Source of the DNA: an uncultured Collinsella sp.
Lineage (GTDB): Bacteria > Actinomycetota > Coriobacteriia > Coriobacteriales > Coriobacteriaceae
DNA length: 6,517 nt
Direction of reading: 5' to 3'
Assembly: GCA_900552395.1 (NCBI GenBank)
Contig: URZJ01000103.1
Coordinates: 1 to 6,517, forward strand
Every line of letters starts with the position of its first letter. The first letter of the stretch is position 1. Positions 4,980 to 6,517 of this stretch are shown here, piece after piece. The notes below the pieces were generated by a model. The model was given only the letters and a program-made list of their open reading frames with translations. It searched no databases and was not told where the DNA came from. The position numbers and the translations under genes are program-made.

Positions 4980-5969
4980 ATGGATCAGGACAAGACAACC
5001 GTGATGGGCGGCTACGGTTCCGCGCAGGCTGGCGATAGCGCCGATGCGACCCGCGTTGTTCCCAACCCCGGTTATACCGACCCCGCCGCGACGCAGCCTT
5101 CTGCCGAGCCAACCCGGGTTATGGGCTATGGCGACACAGCGCGGGATTCTTATGCTGTATCTTCGCAAGGCTCCTATGGCGACGCAGCTCCGGACCCGTT
5201 TGATTACGCGCCGCAGGATTCTTATGCCGCCTCGACGCCGAATCCCTATGATGACCTGCCGCAAAATCCCATTCCGCAGCCTCAGCAGACGACGTATATG
5301 CCTCGCACGGCGCAGCCTCGCTACGAGTCGCGCGAGCCGTATCGCGAGTACCCCAAGTCGATTCCGCAATATGGCGAGGACGAGGAGAAGAAGCCGTCGC
5401 GTTCGTCGAGCGTGATCAAGAAGATCCTCATCGTGCTGGCGATCTTCTTTGCGCTGTCGGTTGTGTTTGCCATTGTGTCGGGCATGCTCAACAAGCGAGG
5501 GAGTTCAACGGCTGATACCGCTGCCGAGCAAACCGAGTCCGCCTCGTCTAGCACCGTCGATCTGAGCGATATCCCGGGGCAGTACTGGTCCAACGCCAAG
5601 AAGCTCCTCAAGTCGCGCGGCGCCAATCTTTCGAATGCCGTGGTCCTGACTGATGATGGCTCAACGCCCGTCATCGATGCCAACTGGGTCGTTACTTCTG
5701 CTTACTATAACGACAGCGGCAACCTCGAAATTCAACTCACGCACAAGAATAGCTCGGGCAACTCACCCGACGGCCAAAGCGGTACCGACAGCTCGAGTTC
5801 CAATACGTTGGAGGACTTGAGCAACAAGGCACAGGAGCTTGGGGATAAGGCCCAAGAGCTGGGCGACACGGCCCAGAACCTGGGCGACACCGCTCAGAAC
5901 TTGGGCGGCATGGCGACGGATGCCTGGAACGCCCTACAAAACGGCATCTCGGGCACGCAGGGAAACTAG
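4980..5969 (+). CDS. Single-pass membrane protein with extracytoplasmic PASTA-like domain
   Basis: The 329-residue product has four parts. Residues 1-147 are disordered, rich in Pro, Tyr, Gln, Asp and Ser, with three [DE]-x-T-[RT]-V-[MV] motifs (T6, T24, T45) and a degenerate ~24-residue repeat starting at DSYAVSS (57) and DSYAAST (80). A basic stop (KK at 147-148) and a single hydrophobic helix (~149-170) follow. With no signal peptide, the N-terminus is predicted inside and the C-terminus outside. After a Ser/Thr-rich spacer comes a compact domain (~194-257) with a GQYWSNAKKLLKSRG helix, a DDGSTPVIDANWVV strand region and a final LEIQLTHK strand, a pattern like PASTA-type modules of actinobacterial kinases and wall proteins. 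The tail has four AQELGD-like heptads (283-310). No kinase domain is present. The start at ATG 4980 is supported by AAGGA eight bases upstream. The gene stands alone between a terminator and a convergent neighbour. A cell-wall sensing or scaffold role is plausible but unproven. Confidence 0.8.
   Translation: MDQDKTTVMGGYGSAQAGDSADATRVVPNPGYTDPAATQPSAEPTRVMGYGDTARDSYAVSSQGSYGDAAPDPFDYAPQDSYAASTPNPYDDLPQNPIPQPQQTTYMPRTAQPRYESREPYREYPKSIPQYGEDEEKKPSRSSSVIKKILIVLAIFFALSVVFAIVSGMLNKRGSSTADTAAEQTESASSSTVDLSDIPGQYWSNAKKLLKSRGANLSNAVVLTDDGSTPVIDANWVVTSAYYNDSGNLEIQLTHKNSSGNSPDGQSGTDSSSSNTLEDLSNKAQELGDKAQELGDTAQNLGDTAQNLGGMATDAWNALQNGISGTQGN
5144..5227 (+). repeat. Degenerate 72-base repeat in the disordered N-terminal region
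   Basis: GGATTCTTATGC occurs at 5144-5155 and again at 5216-5227, exactly 72 bases (24 codons) apart. Each copy begins a segment reading DSYAxSxxxxY followed by acidic and Pro-rich residues. This suggests an old in-frame duplication that has since diverged. Confidence 0.55.
5826..5909 (+). repeat. Four tandem 21-base repeats encoding heptads
   Basis: The units read KAQELGD, KAQELGD, TAQNLGD and TAQNLGG. The DNA copies have diverged mostly at third positions, so selection has kept the protein pattern. The seven-residue period with Ala and Leu at fixed positions predicts an amphipathic helix, in the extracytoplasmic tail of the membrane protein. Confidence 0.85.
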
Positions 5970-5981
5970 CTGTTAAGCGGG

Positions 5982-6517
5982 CTACAGCTGCTCGGCCGGA
6001 CGGTCGGGCGAGCTAAAGCCCGAGTCAAACGTAACGACGCATGAGGCATTGGGTCGGCGCTCGTGCACGATGCGCGTGACGAGCTCCAGCAGCTCCTCGT
6101 CGGATATGTCAAAGCCGTCGGGACGCACAAGGTCAAACGAAACGAACCCGTCGTGCTCGTGCAGGTCGTGGATGGAGAGCGCGGGATCGATCTGCGTAAC
6201 GCCACGCTTGACCCAGCCGCGTAGGTCGTCGCCGGTGGTGGCGATGGGGTCGCAGTGCAACGTGATGCCAATGCCCATCTGGCGCTTGATGTCGTGCTCG
6301 ATGGTGTCTAGGATCTCGTGGTGCTCAAATGCGTCGCCCTCGCCGGGCATCTCCACGTGGGCGCTGGCAAACTGACGACCGGGGCCGTAGTCGTGCACCA
6401 TCAGGTCGTGTGTGCCCAAGACCTGGGGGTACGACATAATCCTGTCGCGGATTTCCTGGACGAGCTTGGGGTCGGGCGCTTGTCCTAACAGCGGGCTGAT
6501 GGCGTCGCGCACCAGGC
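5982..6517 (-). CDS. Cation diffusion facilitator transporter, C-terminal cytoplasmic part (5' end outside window)
   Basis: CDF transporters export divalent metals such as Zn, Fe or Mn in exchange for protons. Only the last ~178 residues are in the window. The frame is open at the right edge, and the GTG at 6512 is an internal Val codon, so the membrane domain lies outside. Counting from that Val as residue 1, the visible part begins with RDAISPLLGQAPD, the typical junction after the last membrane helix. A ferredoxin-like metal-binding dimerisation domain follows (~15-90), with the expected histidines H35 (GTHDL), H40 (MVHDYG), H52 (SAHVE) and H86 (TLHCDP). A further ~86 residues carry IHDLHEHDG, FVSFDLVRPDG and a helix DEELLELVTRIVHE, resembling a second, degenerate copy of the same fold. 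The metal specificity cannot be read from this part. It ends 12 bases from the convergent membrane-protein gene, with no obvious terminator between them. Confidence 0.88.
   Translation of the reverse strand, partial: LVRDAISPLLGQAPDPKLVQEIRDRIMSYPQVLGTHDLMVHDYGPGRQFASAHVEMPGEGDAFEHHEILDTIEHDIKRQMGIGITLHCDPIATTGDDLRGWVKRGVTQIDPALSIHDLHEHDGFVSFDLVRPDGFDISDEELLELVTRIVHERRPNASCVVTFDSGFSSPDRPAEQL

Noticed and set aside
5968..5989. AGCTGT...ACAGCT inverted repeat between the convergent genes as a bidirectional terminator
   Set aside because: The stem is only 6 bp with a 10-base loop, and neither side is followed by a T-tract.
6004..6023. TCGGGC...GCCCGA inverted repeat near the end of the transporter gene
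   Set aside because: A 6-bp stem inside coding sequence with no T-tract on either strand; probably chance in G+C-rich DNA.
1..6517. Mobile element, CRISPR array, toxin-antitoxin or defence system, tRNA or rRNA
   Set aside because: No transposase, integrase, regular spaced repeats, terminal inverted repeats, defence domains or RNA-gene sequence were seen. All large frames are accounted for by the listed genes.

Overview
The window is ordinary chromosomal sequence from a high-G+C bacterium. It most resembles a member of the Coriobacteriia (Actinomycetota), perhaps Collinsella or a relative. That placement is an inference from the G+C-rich codon use, the ruvC-ruvA-ruvB order, the lone formate-tetrahydrofolate ligase gene and the style of the actinobacterial membrane protein. 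It is not based on a database match. Nothing here looks like a phage, a plasmid, an insertion sequence, a CRISPR array or an RNA gene.

Layout from left to right. (1) The 3' part of an unrecognised, helix-rich protein with a Gly-Gly-Pro-Gln tail (1-644). (2) A 137-base control region with an extended -10 promoter and a strong LexA/SOS-box candidate (713-726). (3) A compact ruvC-ruvA-ruvB operon (782-2990), whose two junctions both use a TGATG stop/start overlap; ruvC starts at TTG. (4) A short promoter and leader, then fhs, the formate-tetrahydrofolate ligase gene (3135-4802), ending in a textbook intrinsic terminator. (5) A second promoter region and a single-pass membrane protein with a disordered N-terminus, an extracytoplasmic PASTA-like domain and a heptad-repeat tail (4980-5969). 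(6) On the opposite strand, and truncated by the window edge, the cytoplasmic C-terminal region of a cation diffusion facilitator transporter (5982-6517), convergent with the membrane protein.

How the genes work together. RuvA and RuvB form the Holliday-junction branch-migration motor and RuvC cuts the junction. The operon therefore encodes the whole resolvasome, and the upstream SOS box suggests induction by DNA damage. The fhs gene feeds formate into one-carbon metabolism and appears to be its own transcription unit. The membrane protein and the transporter show no clear functional link to the others.

No new multi-gene system is visible. The observations most worth a second look are the SOS box over the ruv promoter, the possible hairpin covering the fhs ribosome binding site, the phospho-threonine-like motifs in the PASTA-like membrane protein, and the apparently doubled C-terminal domain of the transporter.
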